In this document: positions 21,500 through 32,197 of the stretch, piece after piece | Layout: each line of letters starts with the position of its first letter | How positions within the stretch are numbered: the first letter of the stretch is position 1 | Source of the DNA: Rhyacophila brunnea | Lineage: Eukaryota; Arthropoda; Insecta; Trichoptera; Rhyacophilidae | Assembly (NCBI GenBank): GCA_022495005.1 | Contig: JAGYXB010000374.1 | Span: forward strand, 124,001 to 188,000 | Reading direction: 5' to 3' | Length of the DNA: 64,000 nt | Position numbers and translations under genes: made by a program | The notes under the pieces: generated by a model | Database searches by the model: none | Told to the model about the DNA's origin: nothing | The model's input: only the letters and a program-made list of their open reading frames with translations

Positions 21500-22280
21500 C
21501 TCTTGCTTTTGTACAGTAAAACAAGTGCGTTTTAATGGCATCAAATGACATACGAAACAACATTTAGACGACAATTTAAATTTAATATTTATAGTAGGTA
21601 TATTGTGGATTGTTCAAAATAAAATTGAGTTAATTTCAGCATAAATCCTTAATTAATGCGAAAACTTACTCATTTTCACTTAAATGCGTAGGTAAATAGT
21701 GTGGGGTAAGGAGGTCCATTTTGAAAAAAATTTCCATAATAGTTTATTGATTTTTAAGGATTTCCGCATTAATCCCGCCTTCTAGATATACCGTCGTATC
21801 AACTGTGGACCCTTGCAAATTTTCGGGTACATTTCCCATACTTTACATACACTCAGCACTTTGAGTCTAGCGATGGACAGCTGGTCTGCGGCTATAAATT
21901 TGGGTGCTCACATACGAGTCATTGCGTTTGGTCGCATCTACGACCTGATATCGGATACTAGTTGTAGGATCGTCAGTGTCCGTTTGCGTCGTCCGCGCTG
22001 ACTCGTATAGTAGACATGTTGCATACGAATAATACAGCAAACATTGGATGACTCAGATCGTTGCATTGAATCGTAGCCATCATCTCATGACGAAGAAGAG
22101 GAAGTAACATTCTATTCACATACATATTTTGCTACTAAAGTACTTGAGTATGTATTATTGATTCATAAAAAGAATGGACATATTATATGTTACCAAAGTG
22201 CGATATGTCTCACTAAAATTTGGATAAATCGTATAATTCCCTTTACCTACCACAACAATTATAATTTCCTTTATTTTTCG
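21500..22280. other. Interval with no recognised gene
   Basis: AT-rich with a GC-balanced patch at 21780-22010 that has a 62-codon chance frame. Nothing else supports coding. Confidence 0.35.
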
Positions 22281-22284
22281 TCGA

Positions 22285-22375
22285 AAATGTCCCACTGAAG
22301 CGGACGAAACCGGTCCTAATATATTAATTAAAAGTGTAATAAGTACTATAAAAAAAATTGCGTTTTATTAAATAA
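22285..22375 (+). repeat. Dispersed repeat with hammerhead-like core, copy 1
   Basis: Shares with 59340-59440 a block built on CTGA-x-GCGGACGAAACCGGTCC, then TATTAATTAAAAGTG-TAAT, then AGTACTA and TTGCGTTTTATTAA. A third, shorter match is at 39795-39845. The core GGACGAAACCGGTC resembles the 3' catalytic part of a hammerhead ribozyme (stem II strand, GAAA, palindromic ACCGGT, cleavage-site UC). A GTCC at about 22288-22291 could pair with GGAC, but no good CUGAUGA is seen. Confidence 0.6.
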
Positions 22376-22525
22376 AAACAACAAAACAATTATAATATAA
22401 TTGTTACATATTATGTCTGTCGAAACATATTGTGTTCTCCATAGTAAATATTTTTATACGATGTTGAGCCGTGGATGCAGAAGGCAAAATTAATAAGAAC
22501 AGCCAAATGATGACATTTGAAGTAG

Positions 22526-22685
22526 TGTCCGGAAATTTGTACGTTGGCCGTATCATAGTTCAACAGAGATGTTATGTCGAAAATTGATGGCCATATAGTA
22601 TTAAGATCAAAATTATGTCTAAATAAAACACTTCACAATTCGTAAAAAGCCAACGAAATACAAGGGAAAGACAGAAGAAATTAGG
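22526..22685 (+). repeat. Dispersed repeat family K, copy 1
   Basis: Related to 53225-53420 (same strand) and 61605-61755 (inverted). Shared blocks are GTGTCCGGAAATTTGTACGT, ATATGGCCATATA-type sequence, TTATGTCTAAATAAAACAC and AAAAGCCAACGAAA-like ends. It is non-coding, with no clear terminal inverted repeats. Confidence 0.65.
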
Positions 22686-22699
22686 TAGGTAAGTTAAAG

Positions 22700-22910
22700 T
22701 ATCAAGTCATACATATTTCTGGAGTAACTGGTGGTCTTCGGGTAGCGTTCACTGAATGTAGGTATATCAAAGGAAGAGTGAATGAGCTTACCGGTAATGG
22801 TTTTCACTATGCCCTGAAAGAAGCAGAGGACCGTGTGGAATGGAGAGTCTTGCTCGTGTGAAAATGGAAGGTCATCGAGATGGTTACGATTCTCAGTTAT
22901 GTGGGAACGT
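22700..22910 (+). mobile_element. RTE/BovB-like LINE 3' end, degenerate
   Basis: The plus frame gives RVNELTGNGFHYALKEAEDR followed by VEWRVLL and a basic tail. It matches the RVKELTAGTIHSALREAEDR block of the copy at 7504-7950, on the opposite strand. Only about 45 codons of the C-terminus and some 3' flank remain. It ends shortly before the perfect hairpin at 22937. Confidence 0.75.
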
Positions 22911-22936
22911 TCAAGAATAAGTTATATTTGCTTTTG

Positions 22937-23000
22937 ACGCGCGTGTTTGAACATGTACCGTTAAAAAAAATCGGTTAGGTACATGTTCAAACACGCGCGT
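22937..23000. repeat. Perfect 23-bp inverted repeat (hairpin), 18-nt loop
   Basis: Left arm 22937-22959 (starts ACGCGCGTGTTTGAAC) and right arm 22978-23000 (ends GTTCAAACACGCGCGT) are exact reverse complements. The loop is GTTAAAAAAAATCGGTTA. The pairing continues weakly outward after one mismatch. Perfect arms in a region of decayed repeats suggest a recent origin or selection. It could be the core of a tiny palindromic element, a transcript hairpin or a small-RNA precursor. Confidence 0.9.
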
Positions 23001-24275
23001 TAACATGATCTTACTCCCTACTTCATTTATCGTTTGTCAATTTATGGCTACGGCCGTATGTTGTAGCTTAGCTACTGGGAAATGCCAATAGAAATGGCGT
23101 ATTTCAAAAAAATACCACCTTATTCTTAGGTCAATAATTATTATAAATCAAACATTATTCGTAAAATGTTTATCACATTTGAATGGTCAAAGACATAGCT
23201 TATAATCAGTATCTTTAAAAGTATCTTTAAATGTGTAAATCTTGCCCATTTTTTGAATAATGAAATGCCTAATTCTTGTCAAATTTGGGATCACAGAGAT
23301 TATCAATATAATTTTTTATTGTAAATATTTCACTATAATAATATCGACATAAATTTTACTAATGGTTTTATAAATGCTTTTAAAAATTATTAAATATAAA
23401 AAATTTTAACACCACTTCACATGGACGTACTGAAATATGACTATATTCTAAAACATTAGAGCGAGAGGTTTAAAAGAATACTATTTTATGTAATACAAAT
23501 ACTTTATCCAGTCATCAAATGTTTAAAATAAATATAAAGGATAATAAGGTTTCAAAATTATGTAAATAGATTATCTACAACGTTTAAGAAATGTCCAGGA
23601 TCATGCTTTGAAAATAGCATACGCTGAGCATGTCTCCCCTTAAATGACCGTTTGAGATGATTAAGAAATATTATTATGTATCTTAGAAATTTAAGTGTTT
23701 TGTAAATTTTTCGATTTGGAAGCTCTGAATATTATTGCTTTGGCATATCCAATAGTAACTTTGATACTAATAGATTGGGCAAAAAATTAATACGAAGCCT
23801 TTTTTACAAGGCGGGTATTACATTAAATGAGGATGCTGTGTGTAAAAACAAGCCGCTACATTATGAATTGTTGAAAAATTACACTAATCATATAAATGAA
23901 GGCTTTCGCCTAATTGAAAAGAGTGTTCTTTTTTATACATATAGTATGTAATCACCATTTTTATAAATTGCGTGCAATTAATTTAGAAATAATATTACAA
24001 TAAAAGCTATTTTTTTAAATTATATAATACGAGCTATATAATTATAGCCCAAATAGTTTATTATAAACGAATGTATTAAATTTATTTTTAATTAATGCTT
24101 ATTGTTTTGTCAATAATAAAATTCATGTTAAAAAAAAAATACGCATGCATAAATAAATGTGTACTTATACAAAGTATACTTTCTTACTTATTGGTGTTAT
24201 TAAAATTTGTCAAGTAAAAAAAGTTAAGTGTAAAACTTTTATAAATTTTTTTTTTATTGGTTTTAAACGAAATAC
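23001..24275. other. AT-rich interval, no gene seen
   Basis: No credible frame or repeat. A few GC-balanced words near 23600-23650 only. Confidence 0.4.
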
Positions 24276-24279
24276 CTAC

Positions 24280-25224
24280 CCGTCATTGATATTTTATTAC
24301 AACGTTTTTCTTAGCTCGTATTCTTATTTGTCCGGTGGTTCTTTGTCCGGTACAAATCTTGCAATCGATTTTTAACTTAAGGAATCGCCGTCGCACTATT
24401 TTCGGTTTGTTAAAAGCGATCCGAGATGTCGCACTTCTAAATCTCGCCAATTCAGATTTGTATCACACTGTGTACATAAGTTTGGTTTTCAAATTCTAAA
24501 TATTCTGATTTATTGGGAGAAATTGTCAGTCGAATGACGTCAGCAAAGTGTATGCTATTATGATTATTATATTATAATAAGTACTATTAGATAAAGGGCA
24601 TCGTTTGTATTATACGTTTAATCAGTGGTAGTAGGTATTACCTATTAATTCGCTTCCACATAATTTAAGAAATCAATCTAAGAATAATGGTGTAAAAACT
24701 CTTTATAATATTTTTAATACTAGATAATATTAAATTTCATGAAGGACCTGCAATAAAATACCACCAAATAAACAAGAAACAACTACATAATAATAAGGTT
24801 ACACATAAATTAAATGGAATCAAAATTAGTTTGTAAATTTAAAATACAACTAAAAGTTGATTGGCTTCATTTATATTCTAAAGGTACTCAAATTTTGTCA
24901 AGCTACCGCGTATTTTACAACGTTTTTATTAGGTCGTATTCTTATTTGTCCGGTGGTTGTTTATCCGGGATAAATCTCGCAATCGATTTTTAACTAACTT
25001 TCCGACTGGAATATATCAGAACACGATGCCAACGCATTTTTTAATACTTTTAGCCATCTTTAAGTAGAATTGATTTCATTTTCAGTTAATTCTGTTTTGT
25101 ACGAAAAGCTATTTCGGAAGAAATCCGTAAAAAGTAAAACCATTATTGGTTGCTAAGTGGGTCCTAGCAACTAAATTATTAATATTAATATATACGTGCG
25201 TTACTATGGAAATCAATATCACAT
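24280..25224 (+). mobile_element. Long-TIR element, copy 2, with inverted left-arm fragment
   Basis: From 24380 to 25224 this follows the centre and right arm of the element at 10161-11824 (GGAATCGCCGTCGC, TCAGATTTGTATCACACTGT, CGCTTCCACATAATTTAAG, AACTAAATTATTAATAT). The copy breaks off before the outer 200 bp of the right arm. The 24280-24379 segment (ACAACGTTTTT ... AATCGATTTTTAACTTA) is the inner part of the left arm in reversed orientation, joined directly to the centre. This is what an inversion or foldback recombination between arms would produce. Confidence 0.8.
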
Positions 25225-25289
25225 ATCACTAATAATTAGGATTTTGGTATTATATAACCAGAGAACATAAAATTAACAGGAAAATATGA

Positions 25290-25500
25290 GATACACTTAA
25301 ACACGTGTTAAAAAATATATTGTTTTAAATAGTTCCACCTGTATCACCATAATATACATTAAAGTTTGTCATGGAAATGTAACGCGCATTCAATATTTGA
25401 GGAAATTCGGTCTAACCATCATAAAATTCCCTGCTTCAAAGCCTTGATCCGTGGCTTCTACATTTTTAACTTATTGATTTGTTCTGTTTATATGTGTATA
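25290..25500 (+). repeat. Dispersed repeat family M, copy 1
   Basis: Shares with 41165-41400 the blocks TTAAACACGTGTTAAA, ACATTAAAG-TT-TCA, AAACG/TAACGCGCATT, TTCAAAG-CTT and ATTTGTTC-GT. Both copies are in the same orientation. It is non-coding. The 41 kb copy abuts a SINE head, so this may be a SINE-associated tail. Confidence 0.55.
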
Positions 25501-25689
25501 ATATATAAAAATGTGAATTGCAGCCAGCGACGGTCTAAATCTTAATGTTCTAAATAGTATCCATTATGTTATAGACATAGCCATTGTATGAGAATGTTCA
25601 TTTTGTATTCAAATTATCTTGTCGAATACAGTGTTGCAAGGTAACGCTAGATTTTATTTAAATTTGGAACCTTAACTTTTTGAATTACT

Positions 25690-25990
25690 TCTCAAATAAT
25701 TGGATAAAGTGCCATCTATTGTCGCGGGATGAAGTTGGCAGCAGTTGAGCCAAAGCGAAGACCGTCTTGCGATGTGCCGCAGGCTTTTTGAACTCAGAAC
25801 GGGAAAGATTCCCGCCAAAATGTCAGGCTATTAACTTAATGCGTCATTATAAGCATTACATTATGAAGTTAGCTTCATTATTTCGGAGTCGTATAAAAGC
25901 CGGGAGGGCGGCCATTACGCTCAGCATCTTCGGCTAAACGTTCGTTTAGCTTCTTAGACTATTTTCAACCTCGTAAAATTGTCTTGGTAA
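25690..25990 (+). promoter_or_regulatory. GC-richer island with TATA box and initiator-like site
   Basis: TATAAAAG (25892-25899) is followed by TCAGCA (25921-25926). The A of the initiator-like site lies 31 bases after the first T of the TATA box, the usual arthropod TATA-to-start spacing. About 10 bases on is a hairpin, GCTAAACG-TT-CGTTTAGC (25933-25950), within the predicted leader. Upstream, GGGAAAGATTCCCGCCAAAA (25801-25820) contains an E2F-like TTCCCGCC. No long frame follows: a 7-codon ATG frame at 26020-26043 and a 31-codon ATG frame at 26044-26139 are the nearest. The spacing could be chance, and the wider block may simply be conserved regulatory DNA. Confidence 0.35.
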
Positions 25991-25999
25991 AACTTAACG

Positions 26000-26480
26000 A
26001 TTTGGAAAGTTTGAGAAAAAATGGGTTTTCGCGGGAATTTATAATGATTCGACAAAGAAAAGCGTTAGAAAGACGCAAAAAGCTTTGGGAATCTGGCGGT
26101 AGGAGTTTTCAAGCATGTCGGGAGTTCTACAATAATTGAGAGATAGGTACCTAACTAACGTATATGTATAATAATATTTTAAAGAAATATACGTACCCAA
26201 ATAGCATGACTGTAGTAGGTAACTAACCTTTAATATGAGACGTTGGATCTGACAAAAGTTTAGTGGTAACGGATTTAAAGTTTTTGAAAAGAGTAGATGC
26301 GACCACATTTGGTGACTGAAAGACTCCCTCACTTGGTAGGCACATATTTTCTGGACGTTCCTTGATGATACCTATTTCAAGTATTTACCTAATAAGAAAT
26401 TGTCATTTTCATTATGCATTACATAATTATTGATCTTCCTTCGGTATAAGAAGGAAACGGATCCTAAGTCATATAAAAAC
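26000..26480. other. Interval with no recognised gene
   Basis: Holds a 31-codon ATG frame at 26044-26139 (MIRQRKALERRKKLWESG at its start), too short to call. The rest is AT-rich. Confidence 0.3.
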
Positions 26481-26486
26481 AAAATT

Positions 26487-26532
26487 ATAGGTATTCAGAG
26501 GCGACTTTTATAGGTACTCAGAGGCGATTTTC
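26487..26532. repeat. 23-bp tandem duplication
   Basis: ATAGGTAYTCAGAGGCGAYT followed by TTT/TTC occurs twice head to tail (26487-26509 and 26510-26532) with three differences. Confidence 0.85.
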
Positions 26533-26704
26533 TTCGACGCAAATGACGCAGCCGATTCATCAGACGATTTTAAAGGGTAGCCAAAACAGTTCAAATCAGT
26601 TATAAAATTATTAAATTATAAAAAATCTGAAATATATATATTGTATTTATCAGGAATTAAGTATAAAATATTAAACAAGCCATAACAAAATCCTTGCAAC
26701 AAAA

Positions 26705-27213
26705 ATCGAAATTGATTATAAAATAACTGTCTAATAATCTGTATGCACTGTGCCTAAAGCGCAAAGTGTTCACCAGTGTGTGCTTCTTGTAATCACATAT
26801 TATGCGTGTAAAACATGGACCCAAAGTAAAAGAGAGCTCCAGAAACTTAGAGTAGCACAGCGTGATATGAAGAGAGACATGCTGGGCATAACGCGAAAAG
26901 ACAAAAGCGGGATGATTGGATAACGGAGCAGACAAGGGTTTACGATGTAATAGAGTTCGCTAAAAATCTCAAATGGAAATGGGTTGGACACATAGCTCGA
27001 AGAAGGGACAATCGCTGGCGAAATGTACTCATCCTATGGTACCCAAGAGGTACAAAATGTTCGTAAGGTAGACCTAGAGGCCGCTGGATCGATGTAATGC
27101 TTAAATTCTGCGAAAGTACGTGGTAACGCAACGCACAGGACCGATAGAAGTGGAATCAGGTTGGAGAGGCCTTCATCCAGCAGTGGATAGATTCAGGCTG
27201 ATGATGATTTATT
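26705..27213 (+). mobile_element. LINE 3' end, family also at 51.2 kb
   Basis: The plus strand gives YALCLKRKVFTSVC, then KRELQKLRVAQRDMKRDMLG, then ITRKDK, then FAKNLKWKWVGHIARRRDNR, a GRPRGRW turn, and a closing WRGLHPAVDRFRLMM. This is a very common insect LINE C-terminus (K-x-R-V-x-Q-R-x-M-x-R-x-M-L-G-I-T-x-K-D, then W-x-W-x-G-H-I-A-R-R-x-D-N-R-W). Stops near 26920 and several frame changes show that it is dead. The related copy at 51243-51695 lies on the opposite strand. Confidence 0.85.
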
Positions 27214-27465
27214 TTTCTATTACGCGGGGTTCAAAATATCAGTCAGTGCCTTGGGCATCCACGTTTTTAACCCACCACTGTTTTCACTGTAGAGTTGCAT
27301 TTGGTTTTGTATTTCCATTCCTTAACGTTCGTTAACTTACACTTCAATGGTCATTATTAAATTTTACTCCATCGCAAGTGGAAGTCGCTCACTTTTTTGT
27401 AATATAATATTATTAGGTATATTAGCCCAGCCTATCGATTGTCATTGTTAAAGCTCTGATTTGCC
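27214..27465. other. Short interval, nothing recognised
   Basis: AT-rich, no credible frame. Confidence 0.4.
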
Positions 27466-27469
27466 ATTT

Positions 27470-27790
27470 TAATGAGAGAATGAAAATGGCTGTTATTTGA
27501 TTAAACTTTCTAGCAGATGCACAGTGCAACAGTCATGATGTGTGTTTTTTTTATGTCGTAATCAATTTATTTAACAAATTCTGTCGTAATTTTTATGCAA
27601 GCCGTTTGGTGCAGTAATTGCGCATGATATAAATGGCGGTGTGCGATAGTGCCGCATGTAAAAGTCGTTAATTCAATTGGCAAAACATTGTAACCGCTCG
27701 AGCATTGTTGCACAAAAACAATGCGCATTTTTTGTCCACCGCACCAATCTGCCATCGCTTGATAGTTGATGTGTAAGAGACACGGACAAT
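27470..27790. other. Balanced-composition block, possible conserved regulatory DNA
   Basis: Moderately GC-rich sequence with evenly spaced AT cores in CpG context: GTCGTAATCAATTTATTTAA (27555-27574), TTTTTATGCAAGCCGTTTGG (near 27590), GCAGTAATTGCGCATGATAT (near 27612) and GTCGTTAATTCAATTGGC (near 27662). Frames on both strands are short and unrecognised, and there are no other copies. This texture (homeodomain-type TAAT cores in unique, balanced sequence) fits insect enhancers. It is an inference. Confidence 0.3.
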
Positions 27791-28070
27791 TCGTCAGTTA
27801 ACATGGCCATAATGGGACAAGAGAATTTTCTGTTATAAATATCACTATATCAAATACGTACTTACCTATAACATTGGGATAATTAACTTACTATGAACAC
27901 GGTATTTGATAATTAAAAGGACCCTCGTAAACGACTATTCTAAAAGATATCTAGATGAGGTCATATAAATTTCATTATTTTTTAAACATATGGATCGTTT
28001 AAAAATTAATGAAAGATTGCGTTCATATCTTTCACCTAATAACGTGTTAAGACGGTACTTCAGTAAAAAG
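27791..28070. other. Short interval, nothing recognised
   Basis: AT-rich, no credible frame. Confidence 0.4.
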
Positions 28071-28071
28071 T

Positions 28072-28318
28072 ATTAATTCTTAAATCGTGTGAAGATGACT
28101 AAAGATGTTACCCATTTACTTGAAAAAGAAAACATGTCAATGAATATTATTGTTATTAATAGAACAATAAACAGAACATTAAATGGACGCATGTTTGATT
28201 TATATGACAAATTATATTTCGTTCGGTATGCGTCATTTGCAACCGCGACCTGCAATCCACGCATCGCCTAGCCACGATCTTTTTAGACCATGCATGCCTC
28301 AACTGAGGTATAGCCTTT
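28072..28318 (+). repeat. Dispersed repeat family N, copy 1
   Basis: Runs from ATTAATTCTTAAATCGTGTG to CTGAGGTATAGCCTTT and is repeated in reverse at 32198-32775. Shared blocks are TACCCATTTACTTGAAAAAG, ATAAACAGAACATTAA, AATTATATTTCGT and CCACGATCTTTTTAGACCAT. There is no coding sequence; open frames on both strands are chance. Here the repeat is uninterrupted. Confidence 0.8.
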
Positions 28319-29885
28319 TAAGCAGTGAACAACTGCTGCGAACGAAATATTTTGTACTATTCTTACATACTTTTCTTTCATAGTTTTATATTATGTAAAG
28401 TTTATTTTATTTTATTTTAATTAAGGTAGGTATCTTTAATTTGCTATTTCGTACATTTCTCAAAATTTAGAATTTTGTTGATAATGCAAAAACTGTTCGC
28501 TTCCATGCAATCGCTCCTCTCTCCTCCGCTCCCCGCCATCTTATCAAATACCTACGTACGTTGGTGGTATCCATCTACCTCTTGACAAGTTTATAAAGAA
28601 AATACCAGCTGATTGCTAAAACGCCTTGTTTACTTTATGATACCAATTGATAAATAAATATTTTAAAGTACATTTTTTGATGTTTTTTTTTTACATCCAT
28701 TTTCGAACCAATATTCGAACACATTTTCTGAAACCAATTATTACGTGCAAAAGTAGAGGGCCGCTTGTATTATGATTATATAGCTAATATATTTTATCAA
28801 ATTATTGTAGCCGTAGAAAGATTTACTAGGTTGTAGTGCCACCTGTTAATTTTTTTATCGATGCGCTCAATAAACTATTTTTATATGACAAGCAAAGCCA
28901 TGAACCAATATGCATAGCTAAATAACGAGTCGATTTACATAGATAATAAGTTAGTACCTAGGTATGTATTTCGATAAAGCCGGTGTATTATACGTGAGTT
29001 CAATTGGAATTGGTTGAGAAGCATGGGAGCGAAATGCGTATAGGTACTTGACTAAGCGATAAAGTGTAGCTTGCATGAGGGGAACGCAACGTGTGTGTCC
29101 TATTTGTGCGATCGCGCGACAAAGACACAATTTTTTTCGCATGAAAATGTACTTGCGTTAGAGAGAGATAGCTTATTGTTAGCTATGTATACCGTTGGCA
29201 GACAAAGGGAATGTTTGTGGGTGTGTGTCTGTGTGTGTGTGCAACAGACAGAGATATAAATCAAGACAAATATCGATTAACTCTATAGGGAATCTACTCA
29301 AAATTTCAAGGTTTTGTGTTAATAATGTCATTCGACGAAAAAAAGTCTTTTCTTTATAATTCAATAAAAAAAATATTCAAAAATTTCTTCAACTAATCAT
29401 AAAATTGAATAACACTTTCATTCATTTAATTATAAACGGTAATGTCTGCGATGATTATTGGCTACTGTAAAATTCTATTGTGCATTGCTAAGTTCATTTG
29501 AACAAAATAAAAAAATAAACACACTTAACACACAGTACTAAGGTAAGTAAAAAATCAAGGGTTTTACATTAAAATGAGAATTTGTACAACATTTTCAAAC
29601 GCCATTATCTTACTTAGAACAAGGTATTTTGAATTGTTTTTCTACATTATAACTAAAGTATCGTATATTTGTAATATTTTATTATTATTTTTTGATGAGT
29701 TTTTGTATGTTATTCTCATTTGTATACGCATTATACTTTATTGTCATTGTGATATTCATGCGCAGTTTATAAATAAATACAAAAAAAATGTTATTCTATT
29801 TTTTGGTAACAAGCATTGCTATATTGATTCTGTGAAACGAATAATGAAATTCGAAAATCGCAACAAAATGAATCAGATGCGACTG
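28319..29885. other. AT-rich interval with GT-rich simple sequence
   Basis: A (GT)n-type run at 29218-29241 is the only distinct feature. The 123-codon frame at 29574-29945 is driven by AT-rich composition and hydrophobic codons, and I do not consider it a gene. Confidence 0.4.
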
Positions 29886-29889
29886 TTAA

Positions 29890-30180
29890 TCGTCGTCCAA
29901 TGTGTCCCATCTAGATGTCCGATACCTGCTCCGCGTCCGCGCTAATGGTCACCCATAAATATCTTTCCATTTTATCTGAACTCGCGCGATCCGCCGCCGA
30001 ATTGATTCCGAAACAAATCGGCGGCGGTACACATTCGGACGCGATTTACAGGCCATGTTGCGAGCGGACATGTCGCGTCCGGCGCTTCGTTTCACGTGAA
30101 AAAAAAACACAAAGCGGAAACGGATATTACATAGATACCTACTATCGGTGTTGCCCTGCGAGAGAAAAGAAAATCCCATT
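29890..30180. other. GC-rich island with a perfect 10-bp hairpin
   Basis: CpG-rich block (CCTGCTCCGCGTCCGCGC near 29926, GGACATGTCGCGTCCGGCGC near 30066). It contains exact arms CCGCCGCCGA (29991-30000) and TCGGCGGCGG (30018-30027) around a 17-nt loop. ATGGTCACCCATAAATATC lies just upstream. Frames on both strands are short and do not look like a known protein. There is no other copy in the window. It could be a promoter, regulatory element or untranslated exon. Confidence 0.4.
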
Positions 30181-30313
30181 TCGCTAAATTATTTACGTCG
30201 GATCTATAATATTATTAATATCTTTATGTTTATTCATTGACGTCATTATTATGTAACAAGTATGTGAATAACTAGTAAGTCATATTAACATAGTATTCTG
30301 TATTCATACAAAC

Positions 30314-30808
30314 TAATTACAAGATAAAAAGAACTTTATATACCACGTTTTTAAATTATCTGTTGAATCATATAAACTTGACAATTCCATATAGTATTAA
30401 TAATTTAGGACAAATAAGGCAATTGCCAACAAATCATTTTTTTTCTATTTTTCAACAAACAAACAAATATAGAATACTGAAATGTCATTTTGATTTCCAT
30501 AGTAACGCACGTATATATTAATAATTTAGTTGCTAGGACCACCCCCTTAGCAACCAATAATAGTGGATTGGATTATGGATTTCTTCCGAAGTAAGTTTTC
30601 ATACAAAACAGAATTAACTAATAATGAGTTCAATTCTACTTAAAGATAGCTAAAAGTATTAAAAGAATACATTGGCATCGTGTTATGATACGAGTATATT
30701 CTAAAAGTTTCAAATGTCTAGCTTGTCGGAAAGTTAGTTAAAAATCGATTGCAAGATTTGTACTGGATAAACAACCACCGGACAAAGAGTTAAGAAAAAC
30801 GTGGTAAA
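30314..30808 (+). mobile_element. Solo arm of the long-TIR element
   Basis: Starts TAATTACAAGATAAAAAGAA exactly like the left arm at 10161, and follows it (and the inverse of the right arm at 11320-11824) through AACAAACAAATATAGAATAC and ACGCACGTATATATTAATAA to AAATCGATTGCAAGATTTGT and a final AAGAAAAACGTGG. It retains segments missing from the 10.2 kb left arm (for example TTAGGACAAATAAGGCAATT), so it is the better arm reference. No partner arm or centre lies within several kb. Confidence 0.85.
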
Positions 30809-30879
30809 AAAATGTAAGACTGAGCGTAAATATAGGTACCTGTGCATGAAAGTAAAGTTAAAACAATTTATTTTCTAAC

Positions 30880-31105
30880 CTTGTCCGATCCAAAGATGAT
30901 CGTGATATTATAATGGGCATGCACAAAGTGGACGCTGTATTAAAAGATTTTTGTTTTTTTTCAAGAAATTGATAATTAGCTAATTGCTGAACCTCCATAC
31001 TCTGGGTCCAAATTGAATACACAATATGTTAATTACAAATACCGGTAGCTTGTCAGCTTATAATGACATGGGTCCGGAGTATGAATCCTGAGTCTTGCAA
31101 AAAAA
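30880..31105. mobile_element. SINE relics (tail and box B fragments)
   Basis: CCTTGTCCGATCCAAAGATG (near 30880, minus orientation) resembles the SINE end. GACATGGGTCCGGAGTATGA with ATCCTGAGTCTTGCA (near 31065-31099, plus orientation) resembles the T-arm region of the SINE head, with GAGTATGAATCC in place of GGTTCGAATCC. Both are badly decayed, and their opposite orientations mean two insertions or a rearranged one. Confidence 0.4.
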
Positions 31106-32195
31106 AAAATGTAACTAAAGCTAACAAGTAAATCACGTGCGAGTAATTTTGCATTGCAGATTAATGTGTAAAAAATTTAAACCCAGTTTTAGATTCACTT
31201 AATCAGTAAATTCTATAAAATAATATTTAAATATTATACCTCATACCTACTGATATTGTAATGTTAGATAAATCCCAAAACTTAAATTTATTATGTTTAA
31301 TTAATTATATACTTACTAAATATATATTGATCATTTGCGTATGAAAAATATTCGACTTGTACCAGAATTAATGTATTAACATGTTAATAGAAATATTTGA
31401 CTATAATTAACTGAATGTCGATATGCAGGTGAATTATACGTCATTGTTTAGAATATTTAGACGAAATAATATGTCATACGTAACATACATTATAACAAAA
31501 CGTCAAAACAGGCCGTGATCATTCAATGCTCAAAATTATAGAATATTAATAATTATATTACTACCTGTTCAACTATACTAGAACATTATGGAATCAAACA
31601 TAAAATAAAGGACATATGACTAGAGTAGTCTAGCTGTGGTACAAAGTCTTTGGAATAATATTGTTTTCAGTATTCCTCGCGTAAGTAAAGTGAATTGTTT
31701 TACAATGCATAATATCTAGAGCTTAACTAAGTCAGGTTTGGCTCTAAATCAATCCCCATTTAGGCATTTTATTATCACATTCGCTCGTTTACGCCAAACG
31801 AAGTCGTTAAGGTATCGCTTTGTTAATTGCTTATTCGGTTTGAATGCCATATATTTTCTACATTGTATTATTGAAGTACCGTTCAAAATTTACATTGTAC
31901 CATTTTCCTACTACCCAATCGGAAAAATGAACATTGTTTCAGAATGAGTGTAACTGATTATTTAACGTTGTTTACGATCTAGGTTGGATATCTGTTTAAA
32001 AAAAAACAAGGTAGATATTTTTAATGTTTTGTTATACTTTCACATGGTAACGTCCGCATTTTTATATTTATGTGTTTTATAAAATAATATTCTAACTATA
32101 TACATTTATTTAATATGTATTTCTATTAAAATACATTTTAAAACAGTTATAAAAAAAACTTAGCCATGTAAAATGTATTTCTACCCTGCTGTAAT
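31106..32195. other. AT-rich interval, no gene seen
   Basis: A balanced patch at 31735-31930 (ATTCGCTCGTTTACGCC, AACGAAGTCGTTAAGG) is unique in the window and could be regulatory. The rest is AT-rich. Confidence 0.35.
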
Positions 32196-32197
32196 TA

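Noticed and set aside
29574..29945. 123-codon open frame from an ATG
   Set aside because: Composition is dominated by Ile, Leu, Phe, Tyr and Cys codons as expected from AT-rich DNA. No domain, no splice context, and the end runs into a GC island in an unrelated way.
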